Shown piece after piece: positions 18,364-27,192 of a DNA stretch of 64,000 bases. Position 1 is the first letter of the stretch; each line of letters opens with the position of its first letter. Location: the NCBI RefSeq assembly GCF_003952365.1, contig NZ_CP034443.1, positions 2,287,001 to 2,351,000 on the forward strand. The letters are read 5' to 3'. The notes below the pieces were generated by a model. That model was not told where the DNA came from, ran no database searches, and worked only from the letters and a program-made list of their open reading frames with translations. A program made the position numbers and the translations under genes. This DNA is from Mesorhizobium sp. M9A.F.Ca.ET.002.03.1.2 (GTDB lineage: Bacteria; Pseudomonadota; Alphaproteobacteria; Rhizobiales; Rhizobiaceae).

Positions 18364-19095
18364 ATGAGTCAGTTCGATCGCACTCTGGAATTCATAGACC
18401 AGCTGCAGCACGCCAACACGGCAGCCGCGGTCTGCGAGAAACTGCTTGGCGTCACGTCGAGTTTCGGCCTGACGGCACTGATGGCGGGAACTGTCCCGCA
18501 ACCAGGCACGCCGCAAGGCCAGCAAAAGGACCATGTGCTGCTTTGCGACTGGCCAGGAGAATGGCTGGAGCGCTATGTGGCGCGCAACTATGTCGACCAT
18601 GACCCCGTCGTCAGCCACATGAAGCAGCTGCAGGCGCCGTTCCAGTGGCGGGAAGCGTCTCAGGGCATTCGCGTCGACAAGAGCAGCGGCGAGGTGATGG
18701 GCGACGCTAGCGAATTCAAACTGCGCGACGGCATGGCCTTCCCGTTGGTCACGCTCGATGGTCAGATCGTCATGGTGTCGCTGGGTGGCGAGGCTGTGGA
18801 ACTGTCGGAAGCCGAGTTCGGGCAGGTGTCGCTGGTATCGACCTACGCGATCGGCCGCGCCATGCAGCTCCATACGATGGCGGACAAGACCATCGATCAC
18901 ATCGAGTTGACGCCACGCGAGCGCGAATGCCTGCAATGGGCCGCCGTCGGCAAGTCCGAATGGGAGATTTCGCAAATCCTCGGCATCTCGGAACACACGT
19001 CCGAGAAACACCTTCTTAACGCCAAAGGCAAACTCGGTGCCGTCAACCGGGTTCAAGCAGTCGCGGAAGCGATAAGGCGCGGCTATATTAGCTAG
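18364..19095 (+). CDS. LuxR-family quorum-sensing transcriptional regulator
   Basis: 243 residues. The N-terminal autoinducer-binding domain retains the residues conserved in acyl-homoserine-lactone receptors: W and Y in WLERYVARNY, D and P in DHDPVV, W in FQWREA and G in RDGMAFPL. The C-terminal LuxR/FixJ helix-turn-helix (LTPRERECLQWAAVGKSEWEISQILGISEHTSEKHL) spans about residues 180-240. The AHL synthase gene follows 97 bp downstream in the same direction. I infer a receptor for the AHL made by that synthase, acting on the palindrome before it. Confidence 0.93.
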   Translation: MSQFDRTLEFIDQLQHANTAAAVCEKLLGVTSSFGLTALMAGTVPQPGTPQGQQKDHVLLCDWPGEWLERYVARNYVDHDPVVSHMKQLQAPFQWREASQGIRVDKSSGEVMGDASEFKLRDGMAFPLVTLDGQIVMVSLGGEAVELSEAEFGQVSLVSTYAIGRAMQLHTMADKTIDHIELTPRERECLQWAAVGKSEWEISQILGISEHTSEKHLLNAKGKLGAVNRVQAVAEAIRRGYIS

Positions 19096-19125
19096 CTCGG
19101 CCGCGCCGGCCTAGAAATTCTTGCC

Positions 19126-19139
19126 TACGTGATCACGTA
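19126..19139. promoter_or_regulatory. Perfect 14-bp palindrome before luxI (candidate lux box)
   Basis: TACGTGATCACGTA is its own reverse complement and lies 54 bp before the AHL synthase start, where a LuxR activator would overlap the -35 region. The sequence differs from the classical lux and tra boxes but has the right type and location. Binding by the adjacent LuxR protein is an inference. Confidence 0.6.
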
Positions 19140-19192
19140 ATTTTCTCGGGAAAGCCCGGCCGTATCTTCCTCTTGAACCCAGGAGACGGCTA

Positions 19193-19831
19193 ATGCTTTT
19201 TTCCCTTACCACACAGGAATTGATGGAACGTCCCGACCTTTGGGAGGCCGTTCATCGTTTGCGCTACAAGATCTTCGTCGAGGAGATGGGGTGGAGCGAT
19301 CTGCAGCGCCCCGATGGCCTCGAGATCGATCAGTTCGATCACGATGAGGCGGTACATCAGATCGTCATCCGCAACGGCGAACTCGCCGGCTATCAGAGGA
19401 TGTTGCCGACAACGCGGCCGCATCTTCTGACCGAAGTGCTGGCGGACCTCTTTGAAGGGACGCCGCCCTCCGGGCCGAACGTCTGGGAACTGACCCGCTA
19501 TGCCGTGGCGCCGGGCTTTCGTGACGGCAAGCGCGGCGTATCGACGGTCGGCACAGAGCTCATTGCCGGTTTCGTCGAGTGGGGGCTGAGCCGGAACGTC
19601 AATCAGGTGATTATCGAGTTCGAGCCGATGTGGGTCCTGCGGGCACTGCAGTTGCACTTCCTGGCGAAGCCGCTTGGCTACCAGCGCACTTATGGCAACC
19701 AGCAGGTCGTCGCCACGCTGCTCACCTTCAACGAGCACACATTGCAGGTGGTGCGTTCGCGTCGCAACTATTTCGCTTCGGTTCTGGCCAGGGGATATCC
19801 CGACAGGCTCGGACTGAGGCGGGCCTCGTGA
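19193..19831 (+). CDS. Acyl-homoserine-lactone synthase (LuxI family)
   Basis: 212 residues from ATG 19193 (AGGAGA upstream). LuxI invariants are visible: R and F in RLRYKIFVEEMGW, the W of GW, D residues in LEIDQFDHDE, and the R of GYQRMLPTTRPHLL; then VWELTRYAVAP and a C-terminal substrate region. The enzyme joins S-adenosylmethionine and an acyl carrier to make an acyl-HSL signal. It sits between luxR and a crotonase gene that starts 15 bp after its stop, suggesting that the acyl chain may be modified. Confidence 0.95.
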   Translation: MLFSLTTQELMERPDLWEAVHRLRYKIFVEEMGWSDLQRPDGLEIDQFDHDEAVHQIVIRNGELAGYQRMLPTTRPHLLTEVLADLFEGTPPSGPNVWELTRYAVAPGFRDGKRGVSTVGTELIAGFVEWGLSRNVNQVIIEFEPMWVLRALQLHFLAKPLGYQRTYGNQQVVATLLTFNEHTLQVVRSRRNYFASVLARGYPDRLGLRRAS

Positions 19832-19845
19832 GATTGGAGGCAGTC

Positions 19846-20595
19846 ATGAACGTCCATACGCAAACAGAATTCCGCAACCATACGCTGATCGTCACGGTTT
19901 CGTCCGATGACGGCCGGCCGGTGCTGGACAGGCGGGCCTATGAAAGCCTGGCCAAGACCTTCCATGAAGCCGCCGTAGACGACGACGTACGCGTCGTGGT
20001 GCTGCGCGGCCTCGCCGGCTGCTTCTGCCTCGGCGGCGACTTTTCCGAGTTCCTCGATGCAACCAAGCATCAACGACTGATTGCCGCCGTCACCGACATG
20101 TTCCGCACGCTGGCGACGTTTCCAAAACCGGTCCTTGCCTGTGTCGATGGCGACGCGGTCGGTGTCGGCTGCACCATCCTGTTCCATTGCGACATGGTGA
20201 TCGCATCTCATGAAAGCACGTTCCGGGTGCCGTTCGTCGATTTCGGCCTGGTGCCGGACGCGGCGACCAGCATCCTGGCGCCGCAGAAACTCGGTTATGC
20301 CGGCGCTTTCCGCTTCTTCTGCCTGGGCGACACGCTCAGTGCCGAGGACGCCAGGATGCTTGGACTGGTCACGGAGATCATTGTGGAGGGCAGTGTCGAG
20401 GAAGCGGCACTTGGCAGAGCCAGGCAACTGGCCAAGAAGCCGGCCGCCGCACTGCTGCAGACGCGCGACCTGCTCAAGGGCGACACAGGCGCGCTCTGCG
20501 ATCGCATCGACCAGGAGATTTCGCTGTTTCAGCAGGCCTTGCAGGACGACACCACGCTGCGGCGGCTGCAGCGGATTGCCCGGCTGGCGGCATGA
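19846..20595 (+). CDS. Enoyl-CoA hydratase/isomerase (crotonase) coupled to the AHL synthase
   Basis: 249 residues from ATG 19846, with TTGGAGG just upstream. The crotonase fold is clear (VVVLRGLAGCFCLGGDFSEF and DGDAVGVGCTILFHCDMVIAS oxyanion-hole segments). The segment FRVPFVDFGLVPDAATSIL follows the enoyl-CoA isomerase pattern rather than the hydratase pattern: the hydratase PE glutamate is replaced by PF, and the isomerase-type glutamate position appears as Asp in VPDA. The gene lies 15 bp after luxI and is almost certainly co-transcribed. I infer that it adjusts double bonds in the acyl precursor of the signal, or degrades related acyl-CoAs; neither is proven. Confidence 0.88.
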   Translation: MNVHTQTEFRNHTLIVTVSSDDGRPVLDRRAYESLAKTFHEAAVDDDVRVVVLRGLAGCFCLGGDFSEFLDATKHQRLIAAVTDMFRTLATFPKPVLACVDGDAVGVGCTILFHCDMVIASHESTFRVPFVDFGLVPDAATSILAPQKLGYAGAFRFFCLGDTLSAEDARMLGLVTEIIVEGSVEEAALGRARQLAKKPAAALLQTRDLLKGDTGALCDRIDQEISLFQQALQDDTTLRRLQRIARLAA

Positions 20596-20598
20596 GAA

Positions 20599-20657
20599 GT
20601 CATCCGGAAGGATGACAGCATCCGCAATCGTGCCGCGCGTCCCTTCCGGCGCGCGGC
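20599..20657. terminator. Two hairpins between convergent crotonase and ppk2 genes
   Basis: GTCATCC-GGAA-GGATGAC at 20599-20616 and GCCGCGCG paired with CGCGCGGC at 20632-20657 are perfect stems in the 68-bp convergent gap. Neither has a long T run, so they may act as bidirectional, partly Rho-assisted terminators. Confidence 0.45.
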
Positions 20658-20663
20658 AGTGCT

Positions 20664-21572
20664 TCAGGCCCGTGTTCCCAGGAACGAAGGCCCTTCCCCG
20701 ATGATCTTCTTGTCTTCCTTGCCGATGACGTCGAGATCGCGGCCCTCATAGGGAAGCGACAACAGGATGCGCTGTATGACGGCCAGCCGCGCGCGCCGCT
20801 TGTCGTTGGCCCGCACGATAGTCCAGGGCGCGCACTCCTTGTGCGTGCGCTCGATCATGAGATCGCGAGCCTTGGTGTAGTCGTCCCATTTCGTGATGCC
20901 TGCAATGTCGATCGGCGAGAATTTCCAGCTCTTCAATGGGCTGTGACGGCGATCGTGAAATCGTTCGAGCTGCGTTTCCTGGCCGATGTTCAGCCAGAAC
21001 TTGAAGAAATGGATGCCCTCGTTGCAGATCATCCGTTCGAAATACGGCGTCTCGTCCAGGAATTTCTCGTGCTGTTCGGGCGTGCAGAAACCCATGACCG
21101 GCTCGACGCCGGCGCGATTGTACCAGGAGCGGTCGAAAGTGACGAACTCGCCGGATGTCGGAAAGTGCGCGACATAGCGCTGGAAATACCATTGTCCTGT
21201 CTCAGTCGGTGTCGGCTTGGTCAGCGCCACGTTGCGCGCCGTCCGAGGGTTCATGTACTGGCGCAGCACGAAGATCGTGCCGCCCTTGCCGGCGGCATCA
21301 CGTCCTTCGAACAGCGACATTACCCGCTCGCCCGTCGACTGCAGCCACGCCTGCGCCTTGACCAGTTCGATCTGCAGCCGCTCGAGCGTCTCGTCATACT
21401 CGTCGCTTTTCATTTTCTTGTCGTAGGGGTAGCCGCCGGCGGTCAGCTTGTTCTTGTCGACCCAGTCCGGAAGCTTGGGATCCTCGATGTCGAAGGTGAA
21501 CTCCTTGCCGTCGATCCGGACCTTCAGCGGACCTGCAACGGGCGCGGCGGCATTTTCCCTAGGGTTTTTCAT
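20664..21572 (-). CDS. ppk2: Polyphosphate kinase 2 (PPK2 family)
   Basis: 302 residues. The PPK2 signature is complete: Walker [12 protein letters not shown] near residue 91, the Walker B region [17 protein letters not shown], and the lid segment [16 protein letters not shown]. Family members use polyphosphate to phosphorylate nucleoside mono- or diphosphates, or the reverse. A single-domain protein of this size with an N-terminal extension ([20 protein letters not shown]) is typical of rhizobial class I PPK2. It lies head-to-head with phoR, fitting a phosphate-related block. Confidence 0.93.
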   Translation of the reverse strand: MKNPRENAAAPVAGPLKVRIDGKEFTFDIEDPKLPDWVDKNKLTAGGYPYDKKMKSDEYDETLERLQIELVKAQAWLQSTGERVMSLFEGRDAAGKGGTIFVLRQYMNPRTARNVALTKPTPTETGQWYFQRYVAHFPTSGEFVTFDRSWYNRAGVEPVMGFCTPEQHEKFLDETPYFERMICNEGIHFFKFWLNIGQETQLERFHDRRHSPLKSWKFSPIDIAGITKWDDYTKARDLMIERTHKECAPWTIVRANDKRRARLAVIQRILLSLPYEGRDLDVIGKEDKKIIGEGPSFLGTRA

Positions 21573-21629
21573 CGAGACGAACCTTTCCAGCTCTAGGACT
21601 CATGCTATTGGGAGCCTTACTGCATCGGC

Positions 21630-21715
21630 CCGAAAATCGGAATCGATTTTCGGAAAGCACGATGCAGCAGATTGAAAGTGGTAGAGCGTCCTTTGTGCGC
21701 CCAATTGGACGTACG
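21630..21715. repeat. Rhizobial palindromic intergenic repeat upstream of phoR
   Basis: CCGAAAATCG at 21630-21639 and its reverse complement at 21644-21653 form a perfect 10-bp stem, followed by a segment with CGTCC/GGACG and AGAGCG/CGCTCT pairings. From memory this resembles a dispersed intergenic element in Mesorhizobium genomes. It fills most of the 224-bp gap between ppk2 and phoR. Confidence 0.55.
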
Positions 21716-21796
21716 GCGCTCTGGCGCCGGTCCAGCGGGAAGTTTCCAACAGGCCGGCCGACTGAGGGCGGAGGCGCGGCGCGCGAATGGTTGACA

Positions 21797-23065
21797 ATGG
21801 CTGACATGGGCGCAGGACAGCGAAGCACGGTGCAAGCCGTCGCCATCCGGCTGTGGAACAGCCGCTGGCTGCTGGCGGCCGCCATCGTCGCGGTCCTGAT
21901 GGTCTATGTTTTCGCAGATATGTCCGGCTATGTGGTGCTCCTGGCATGTGCCGTGCTGCTGCTTGCCGCCGCGATGCCGCCAGCCGGCGTTGCGCGCCAA
22001 TCGGCCGACGATGCCGCGGCGATCGAGGCGGACGGGCTGCAACACCTGTCTGGAGAATATCTGGCGGCGGCCGTTGCCGATCCGCTGATCATCTTCGATC
22101 GCACCGCCACGCTCGTCCATGCCAACGCCGCCGCCTTCGCCGCCTTCGGCGGCATCGCGCCGGGCATGTCGCTGTCGCTGAAATTCCGTGCGCCCGAAAT
22201 GCAGGCCTTGCTGGACAGTATTTTGTCGGGGGCAGCCGCTTCGGATGTCGTCGACTATACTGAAAAGCTGCCGGTCGAGCGGGCCTATCGGGTGAGTGCG
22301 TCTTCGGTCGGCCACGGCACCGACCTCTATGTGCTGGTCTTCAAGGACCAGAGCGAGGCGCGCCGGATCGACCGGATGCGCGCCGATTTCATCGCCAATG
22401 CCAGCCATGAACTGCGCACCCCGCTCGCTTCGATCTCCGGCTTCATCGAGACGCTGCGCGGCCCGGCCCGAAACGACCCGGGGGCGCGCGAGCAGTTCCT
22501 GCAGATCATGCAGAACCAGACCGGCCGCATGGCACGCCTGATCGATGACCTGCTGTCGCTGTCGCGGCTGGAGATGAAGCCCTACCTGAAGCCGGGAACC
22601 AAGGTCGATCTCCGCCAGATCCTCGACAGCGTAATCGATTCGCTCGGACCTCTTGCCAGGGAGAACGGCGTCGCCATCGAGCGCGATTTCGCGGAAGGAC
22701 CGCTCGACGTGCCCGGGGATCGCGACGAGCTTTTCCAGGTTTTCGAGAATCTGCTGGAAAACGCCTGCAAATATGGACAGTCGGGTGGACGTGTCATGGT
22801 GACGATTACCCACAGCGACGACGGTCCCGAACCGGGCATCGACGTTACCATCCGGGACTTCGGCCCCGGCATTCCCGAGGAACACATCCCGCGCATCACC
22901 GAACGCTTCTACCGCATCGATGTCGAAAACAGCCGGACCCAGAAAGGCACTGGCCTTGGCTTGTCGATCGTCAAGCATATCCTGACGCGCCACAACGCCA
23001 GGCTCTCGATCAAGTCGGAGGTCGGCAAGGGGGCAGCTTTCACGGTTCATTTGCCGGCGCACTGA
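21797..23065 (+). CDS. phoR: Phosphate-regulon-type sensor histidine kinase (PhoR)
   Basis: 422 residues from ATG 21797 (MADMGAGQRS); an upstream frame runs through repeat DNA and is unlikely to be translated. Two N-terminal membrane segments (WLLAAAIVAVLMVYVFADM, GYVVLLACAVLLLAAAM) are followed by a PAS domain. The HisKA box ASHELRTPLASISGFIETL has its phospho-histidine near residue 204, and the ATPase domain shows NLLENACKYG, DFGPGIPEEH and GTGLGLSIVKHIL. This is the PhoR architecture, and PhoU follows directly. PhoB and pstSCAB are not adjacent. Confidence 0.85.
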   Translation: MADMGAGQRSTVQAVAIRLWNSRWLLAAAIVAVLMVYVFADMSGYVVLLACAVLLLAAAMPPAGVARQSADDAAAIEADGLQHLSGEYLAAAVADPLIIFDRTATLVHANAAAFAAFGGIAPGMSLSLKFRAPEMQALLDSILSGAAASDVVDYTEKLPVERAYRVSASSVGHGTDLYVLVFKDQSEARRIDRMRADFIANASHELRTPLASISGFIETLRGPARNDPGAREQFLQIMQNQTGRMARLIDDLLSLSRLEMKPYLKPGTKVDLRQILDSVIDSLGPLARENGVAIERDFAEGPLDVPGDRDELFQVFENLLENACKYGQSGGRVMVTITHSDDGPEPGIDVTIRDFGPGIPEEHIPRITERFYRIDVENSRTQKGTGLGLSIVKHILTRHNARLSIKSEVGKGAAFTVHLPAH

Positions 23066-23176
23066 CGCCGCACTATCTATTAACCGGCTTTTTCTTTTTT
23101 CTGTCATCCGGCTAGCGTATCAGCGGGGATTCGAGGAGACGACTCAGGATCAAAAGACCCCGGGGAAGGCATTTCC

Positions 23177-23902
23177 ATGCAATCCGTGCACATCGTCAGC
23201 GCCTATGACGAGGAGTTGAAGTATCTGTCTAAGCGCATCGCAGCGATGGGCGGGCATGCCGAACGCATGGTCGAACAAGCGATCGCGGCCCTGGTCAACG
23301 CCGACCCCGGCCTTGCCCAGAAGGTCATCCGTGACGATCTCGTTCTGGACGAGGGGCAGCGCGAGATCGATGACAAGGCAATCGTCATCATCGCCAAGCG
23401 CCAGCCGATGGCGACGGATCTGCGCGAGATCGTCGGCGCGATCCGCATCTCGGCGGATCTCGAACGGGTCGGCGACCTCGGCAAGAATGTCGCCAAGCGC
23501 GTGGTTGCCGTCATAGAAGGGCGCCAGCCGACCAGCCTGTTCCGCGGCATCGAGGCCCTGGCCGACCTGGCGTTGACGCAGCTTAAGGAAGTCCTCGACG
23601 TCTACGCGTCGCGCTCGGTGGAAAAGATCGGCTTCGTACGTGATCGCGACGACCAGATCGACGCCGTGTACACCTCGCTGTTTCGCGAGTTGCTGACCTA
23701 CATGATGGAAGATCCGCGCAACATCACGCCTTGCACGCACCTGCTGTTTTGCGCCAAGAACATCGAGCGGATCGGTGACCACGCCACCAACATCGCCGAG
23801 ACGATCTACTACATCGTCACCGGCGACCAGATGCCGGCCGAGCGGCCGAAGGGCGACAAGACTGACAAGATTGTTGTCCCTGGAGCGCTACCCGCGAAGT
23901 AG
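23177..23902 (+). CDS. phoU: Phosphate signaling complex protein PhoU
   Basis: 241 residues made of two three-helix PhoU repeats, with the metal-binding-type motifs ADLERVGDLGKNVAKR near residue 95 and IERIGDHATNIAETIYY near residue 200. PhoU restrains PhoR signalling when phosphate is plentiful. In most proteobacteria it is the last gene of pstSCAB-phoU; here it follows phoR with a 111-bp gap and no pst genes. Confidence 0.95.
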   Translation: MQSVHIVSAYDEELKYLSKRIAAMGGHAERMVEQAIAALVNADPGLAQKVIRDDLVLDEGQREIDDKAIVIIAKRQPMATDLREIVGAIRISADLERVGDLGKNVAKRVVAVIEGRQPTSLFRGIEALADLALTQLKEVLDVYASRSVEKIGFVRDRDDQIDAVYTSLFRELLTYMMEDPRNITPCTHLLFCAKNIERIGDHATNIAETIYYIVTGDQMPAERPKGDKTDKIVVPGALPAK

Positions 23903-24012
23903 TCCGGGTTCATCTCGCTCTGCCCCTCGAACGCTTCATGAAATTGCGCTAAACTATCCGGACGTTAAGCTTCTCAATTCCTCGATGAAGGCCATGCTTT
24001 CAGGAGGCTGCG

Positions 24013-25020
24013 ATGGAATATGTTCGGGCGTTCAAGCCCGCGCCGCCGACGTCCAGCATCATCGCTTCCAGCGTCTACACGGCCGGCCGGCGTATCGCCG
24101 ACATTCCGATCGAGGAGGCTGGCGAATGGGCCAAGAAGCCAGGCCATGTCGTCTGGATCGGCCTGCTGGAGCCCGACCGCAACCTGTTGCTTCGCGTTCA
24201 GGCGCAATTCAACCTGCACGATCTGGCGATCGAGGATGCCGAGCATCCGCATCAGCGGCCTAAGATCGAGCAATATGGCGACGCCTTGTTCATCGTTGCC
24301 CGCACGGCTCAACTGATCGATGGTCGTGTCACCTTCGGCGAGACCCATCTGTTCGTCGGTGCCGGCTACATCGTCAGCGTCAGGCACGGCCCATCGACTT
24401 CTTATGCCGCCGTCCGTCAGCACTGGGAAAGCTGCCCGCATTCGCTGGCCAAGGGCGAGGATTTCGTCCTCTATGCCATTCTCGATTTCATCGTCGACAA
24501 CTACATGCCGGTGCTCGAGCAGATCGAGGATGAGGTCGAGGCGATCGAGGACAAGATTCTGCTGAAGCCGATGACCGGCTCCGATATAGAACGGCTTTAC
24601 ATGCTGCGCCGCGATCTCTTACGCCTGCGCAATGCAGCGCTGCCGCTGGTGGAAGTCTGCCGCCGGCTGACCAGCGCCGACCTGCCGCAGATCCATACAG
24701 CCATGCACCCGCTGTTCCGCGACGTCACCGACCACATCCGCACTGTCCAGGAAAAGATCGACAGCTTGCGGGAGGTTCTCGCCTTTGCCTTCGAGGCGAG
24801 CCTTCTGGTTGGCCAGAGCCAGGAAACGGCGATCACCAAGAAGCTCGCCTCATGGGCTGCCATCCTGGCGGTGCCAACGGCGCTCGCCGGCATCTACGGT
24901 ATGAATTTCAGCGACATGCCGGAGCTGAGGATGGAATATGGCTATCCGATCGTACTGGCGGCGATTATTTTGGTCTGCACGTTTCTCTACTGGCGCTTCC
25001 GCAGGAGCGGCTGGCTGTGA
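24013..25020 (+). CDS. corA: CorA-family magnesium/divalent cation transporter
   Basis: 335 residues from ATG 24013, preceded by AGGAGG. The long soluble domain (IEDAEHPHQRPKIEQYGDALFIV) and central helix lead to two C-terminal membrane segments. The selectivity motif GMN lies in the loop (IYGMNFSDMPELRMEYGYP), and a short basic tail follows. The protein forms a homopentameric inner-membrane channel for Mg2+ or related cations. Confidence 0.94.
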   Translation: MEYVRAFKPAPPTSSIIASSVYTAGRRIADIPIEEAGEWAKKPGHVVWIGLLEPDRNLLLRVQAQFNLHDLAIEDAEHPHQRPKIEQYGDALFIVARTAQLIDGRVTFGETHLFVGAGYIVSVRHGPSTSYAAVRQHWESCPHSLAKGEDFVLYAILDFIVDNYMPVLEQIEDEVEAIEDKILLKPMTGSDIERLYMLRRDLLRLRNAALPLVEVCRRLTSADLPQIHTAMHPLFRDVTDHIRTVQEKIDSLREVLAFAFEASLLVGQSQETAITKKLASWAAILAVPTALAGIYGMNFSDMPELRMEYGYPIVLAAIILVCTFLYWRFRRSGWL

Positions 25021-25024
25021 AAAT

Positions 25025-25104
25025 GAGCGAATAGGGAGTAGCGAATAGGACAAGAACGGCCTTGCTCCTCATGCACAGGGGATCGAGCCATTCGCTATTC
25101 GCTC
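25025..25104. repeat. Short repeat-flanked gap between corA and gcrA
   Basis: GAGCGAATAG at 25025-25034 and its reverse complement at 25095-25104 bound the convergent gap, and GCGAATAG is also repeated directly within the left side. The right arm includes the gcrA stop codon. It may act as a bidirectional stem; no T run is present. Confidence 0.5.
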
Positions 25105-25621
25105 ACCTGTTGCGGCGCCGCTCCGAAGCGGGCTGGAACGCGATGCGGGCGTGGTACTTGCAATAGGGTCCGGTTTCGGCCGCGTCGTTGCCGCAGAAAT
25201 GGAAGTCTTCCGAAAGCGGGTCGCCATTCGGCCATTTGCATGTCCGCTCGGTCAACTCGACGAGTTGCAGATGCCGCGAGATCGGCACGACGACGTTCTC
25301 GACCGGACGGATGTAATGACGTGCCACCGGTTCGGCGTTGAATTGCGCCTGCAGCGCGGTCGCACCGATCGACGTGGTGATGTGCCGCGCAGTGCTTGCC
25401 GCCCGCGACACCGATTTCTGAACGCTCGATCCCTGTACGCTCTTCTTCTGGCGTGCTGGCGCGGCGGTCGAGCGTCCGCGGCCCGACAGCTTCAGCCGAT
25501 GCACCTTGCCGATGACCGCATTGCGACTGACACCCCCGAGCTGTGCGGCGATCTGGCTGGCGCTCAGCCCCTCCGACCACAATTTTCTAAGAAGTTCGAC
25601 CCGCTCGTCAGTCCAATTCAT
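25103..25621 (-). CDS. gcrA: GcrA cell-cycle regulator
   Basis: 172 residues from ATG 25621 (MNWTDERVELLRKLW), the characteristic GcrA N-terminus; an earlier in-frame start eight codons upstream is less likely. The helix-turn-helix LSASQIAAQLGGVSRNAVIGKVHRL lies at residues 20-45. The cysteine-rich C-terminus (CKWPNGDP, FHFCGN, YCKYHARIAF) is typical. GcrA binds sigma-70 RNA polymerase at methylated GANTC promoters in alphaproteobacteria. The gene is divergent from argD. Confidence 0.95.
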   Translation of the reverse strand: MNWTDERVELLRKLWSEGLSASQIAAQLGGVSRNAVIGKVHRLKLSGRGRSTAAPARQKKSVQGSSVQKSVSRAASTARHITTSIGATALQAQFNAEPVARHYIRPVENVVVPISRHLQLVELTERTCKWPNGDPLSEDFHFCGNDAAETGPYCKYHARIAFQPASERRRNR

Positions 25622-25975
25622 GAGACCGCGCTCCTGCTGAAACATGCGGCGATCGGAATCCTTCCACGATCCGGCTTCCGCCGGGCAGACACCACATATA
25701 TCGGGTGATTAGGTCCGCCGCACGAAATCTAGTTATTTCTCGACTACAAATACCTTATGCGCTGACTCGGTGACAAGAGTCCGAGGGCCAACACGAATCG
25801 GTTTTTTCGGTTTTCCCCAACTTGCCCGGTCGCTTATGAGCCGGCGCCTCGCTGGAGGGCTTGCCGCGCGTCCTTGCGCGACGTTTTCGTTGACTTCATG
25901 GCCGAAAAACACGATAAGCCGCAAAGGCCGCCGCTTTGGCGGCTTTTTGATTTTCCGGTTCCGGAGACGCATATA
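25622..25975. other. Intergenic region between gcrA and argD, with leader RNA potential
   Basis: This 354-bp gap contains a GAATC (GANTC-class methylation site) at 25656-25660, 35 bp before the gcrA start, and a complete intrinsic terminator at 25923-25948 just before argD. The stretch 25770-25920 has several GC-rich stems and could be a leader or small RNA ending at that terminator. No protein gene is convincing. Confidence 0.45.
25923..25948 (+). terminator. Intrinsic terminator or attenuator in the argD leader
   Basis: GCCGCC at 25927-25932 pairs with GGCGGC at 25938-25943 around GCTTT, and a T5 run follows at once. It ends 27 bp before the argD start codon while the upstream gene points the other way, so it must end a leader transcript or a small RNA. 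Confidence 0.65.
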
Positions 25976-27175
25976 ATGAGCGGTTCGGCGCTTTACGAGA
26001 CCTTTGCCCGCGCACCTCTGGTCTTCGACCATGGGGAAGGCACTTGGCTCTTCACCGACAAGGGCGAGCGATATCTCGATTTCGCTGGCGGCATCGCCGT
26101 GAATTCGCTGGGCCACAGCCATCCGCACCTGGTCGCGGCGCTCACTGAACAGGCTGCCAAGCTCTGGCATGTTTCCAACCTCTACGAGATTCCAGAGCAG
26201 AGCCGGCTGGGCGAGCGGCTGGCCGACGCCACCTTCGCCGACAAGGTGTTCTTCACCAATTCCGGCGCCGAGGCGCTGGAATGCGCCATCAAGACGGCGC
26301 GGCGCTACCACTTCGTCAAGGGCCATCCCGAGCGCTTTCGCATCATCACCTTCGAAGGCGCCTTCCATGGCCGCACGCTGGCGACCATCGCCGCTGGCGG
26401 CCAGCCTAAATACCTGGAAGGCTTCGGGCCCAAGGTCGAAGGCTTCGACCAGGTCGGTTTCGACGACATCGACGCCGCCGAAAAGGCGATAACGCCCGAA
26501 ACCGCCGCGATCCTGATCGAGCCGGTGCAGGGTGAGGGCGGTATCCGCCCGGTGCCGACGCAGTCGCTGAAGCGGTTGAGGCAGCTCTGCGAGCAGCATG
26601 GCCTGCTCCTGATCTACGACGAGGTCCAGTGCGGCATCGGCCGCACCGGCAAGCTGTTCGCGCATGAATGGGCTGGCGTCACACCCGACATCATGGCTAT
26701 CGCCAAGGGTATCGGCGGCGGCTTCCCGATGGGTGCCTGCCTCGCCACCGGCGAGGCGGCCGCCGGCATGACCGCTGGCGTGCACGGCACCACTTTCGGC
26801 GGCAATCCGCTGGCGATGGCGGTCGGCAACGCTGTGCTCGATGTGGTGCTGGAAGAGGGTTTCCTGCAGGATGTCCAGCGCAAGGCGTTGTTGCTGAAGC
26901 AGGGGCTGGCGGGTATCGCCGACGAATTTCCTGATGTCATCGGAGACATCAGGGGCACCGGCCTGATGCTCGGCCTGAAATGCGTCATGCCCAACACCAA
27001 GGTGAACGCGGCGTTGCGCGACCAGCATCTGCTGGCGGTTCCGGCCGGCGACAACGTCATTCGCCTGCTGCCTCCGCTCACCGTCACCGACGCCGAGATC
27101 CATGAGGCGCTCGACCGCATCCGCGCCGGCGCCCGGGGCTTGGCCGATGCCATCGCCGCGGCTGCCGCGAAGTAA
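25976..27175 (+). CDS. argD: Acetylornithine aminotransferase (ArgD-type)
   Basis: 399 residues from ATG 25976 ([17 protein letters not shown]). This class III PLP aminotransferase has [63 protein letters not shown] and the PLP lysine in [14 protein letters not shown] near residue 244. It converts N-acetylglutamate semialdehyde to N-acetylornithine in arginine synthesis, and some homologs also act in lysine synthesis. It is 17 bp upstream of argF, the expected arginine pair. Confidence 0.93.
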   Translation: MSGSALYETFARAPLVFDHGEGTWLFTDKGERYLDFAGGIAVNSLGHSHPHLVAALTEQAAKLWHVSNLYEIPEQSRLGERLADATFADKVFFTNSGAEALECAIKTARRYHFVKGHPERFRIITFEGAFHGRTLATIAAGGQPKYLEGFGPKVEGFDQVGFDDIDAAEKAITPETAAILIEPVQGEGGIRPVPTQSLKRLRQLCEQHGLLLIYDEVQCGIGRTGKLFAHEWAGVTPDIMAIAKGIGGGFPMGACLATGEAAAGMTAGVHGTTFGGNPLAMAVGNAVLDVVLEEGFLQDVQRKALLLKQGLAGIADEFPDVIGDIRGTGLMLGLKCVMPNTKVNAALRDQHLLAVPAGDNVIRLLPPLTVTDAEIHEALDRIRAGARGLADAIAAAAAK

Positions 27176-27192
27176 TCCTGGAACCAGCCCTG

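Noticed and set aside
23066..23176. Pho box before phoU
   Set aside because: A single CTGTCAT is present, but no second half-site at the right spacing.
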